Assembly (NCBI RefSeq): GCF_003171515.1
Contig: NC_089395.1
Span: 1,736,001-1,800,000 of the forward strand
DNA from: Pyrenophora tritici-repentis
Lineage: Eukaryota; Ascomycota; Dothideomycetes; Pleosporales; Pleosporaceae
DNA: 64,000 bases
Direction of reading: 5' to 3'
Position numbers and translations under genes: made by a program. Shown here in pieces: positions 63,771-64,000 of this stretch (its first letter is position 1; each line of letters begins with the position of its first letter). Below the pieces are notes generated by a model. It was not told the origin of the DNA, did no database searches, and worked only from the letters and a program-made list of their open reading frames with translations.

Positions 63771-64000
63771 ATGGCGGTCAACGCGAGTTTCGTATCGCCC
63801 ACGGCTGATGCAAAAGTCGCTCAGGTGCTCGCACAGTTCGATAGCAATGGCCTGTTATCGACCGTCTTCACCGGCTTCACCGTCTGGAAGCTGGTCTTGA
63901 CTCTTGTCGTAACGGCTATCGCATACGACCAATGTGCGCAAAAAATCCTCCCGACGATGCGCCCGCCACTGCTAACACTCGCGCAGTCAAATACATCTGG
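63771..64000 (+). CDS. ERG5: C-22 sterol desaturase (CYP61), N-terminus, cut by the window
   Basis: Exon 1 (63771-63933) encodes 54 residues; a 53-bp intron (GTGCGC donor, GCTAACAC branch, GCGCAG acceptor) joins in phase to exon 2 at 63987, which runs off the edge. The N-terminus has the membrane anchor VWKLVLTLVVTAIAYDQ followed by FKYIW, and the lead ADAKVAQVLAQFDSNGL, which I recognise from ascomycete Erg5. The enzyme is an ER cytochrome P450 that adds the C-22 double bond in ergosterol synthesis. The haem-binding region is outside the window, so the call rests on the first 59 residues. Confidence 0.65.
   Translation, partial: MAVNASFVSPTADAKVAQVLAQFDSNGLLSTVFTGFTVWKLVLTLVVTAIAYDQCAQKILPTMRPPLLTLAQSNTS

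Overview
The window is nuclear DNA of a filamentous ascomycete, most likely a dothideomycete of the Pleosporales type. The grounds are short introns (about 40-70 bp) with GTRNGT donors and CTAAC-like branch sites, a lone 5S rRNA gene, C-to-T (RIP-like) damage in repeats, a fungal STAND/NLR gene, an intact DUF3435 recombinase of the Starship 'captain' family, and an ERG5-like start at the right edge. Many genes are invisible as single reading frames. I rebuilt them by joining exons whose splice phases ag agree: bZIP, BTB, RING, Myb, C2H2, kinase, membrane, secreted, captain, NLR, TPP-enzyme and PMS1 genes.

Layout. 0-24 kb is an accessory-looking stretch. It holds a bZIP factor, an F-box/ankyrin protein, a JmjC+SET fusion, a cysteine-rich secreted protein, BTB, FHA-like, F-box and RING proteins, two C2H2/CxxC zinc proteins, a kinase with a substituted catalytic Asp, a coiled-coil protein, a five-span membrane protein and several pseudogenes (F-box, T1-type BTB, patatin). 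24.3-28.3 kb is AT-rich and gene-poor, with repeat relics, and is followed by a Myb gene. 29.1-37.7 kb is the mobile core: an intact captain (35.2-37.7 kb, minus strand), a RIP-degraded second captain directly behind it, and inside that relic a 4,774-bp TIR element flanked by TA that carries a complete 1,130-residue HeLo-like/NACHT/WD40 NLR with seven near-identical WD40 repeats. A 5S rRNA gene lies about 700 bp upstream of the captain.

From 38.6 to 43.5 kb the genes look conserved: a sulfotransferase-like protein, a secreted SET protein and a ThDP enzyme. 43.5-54 kb is again accessory. It has a copia relic split by a 128-bp hAT-type MITE, and several small secreted or membrane proteins, two of which overlap. 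A GPI-anchored Ala/Ser-rich wall protein follows, then a 3-kb gene-poor gap with a second 128-bp MITE of the same family. The right end returns to core genes: PMS1 (with a one-base frameshift in a G/C run), a divergent 2EXR-like gene, and the first exon of ERG5.

How the parts fit. The captain predicts that a Starship, if one is present, runs leftward from near the 5S gene, so the NLR element and perhaps other accessory genes would be its cargo. Neither element boundary is proven here. The RIP-type stops, the broken PMS1 frame and the nested insertions describe a mutation-prone, transposon-driven compartment set between housekeeping genes.
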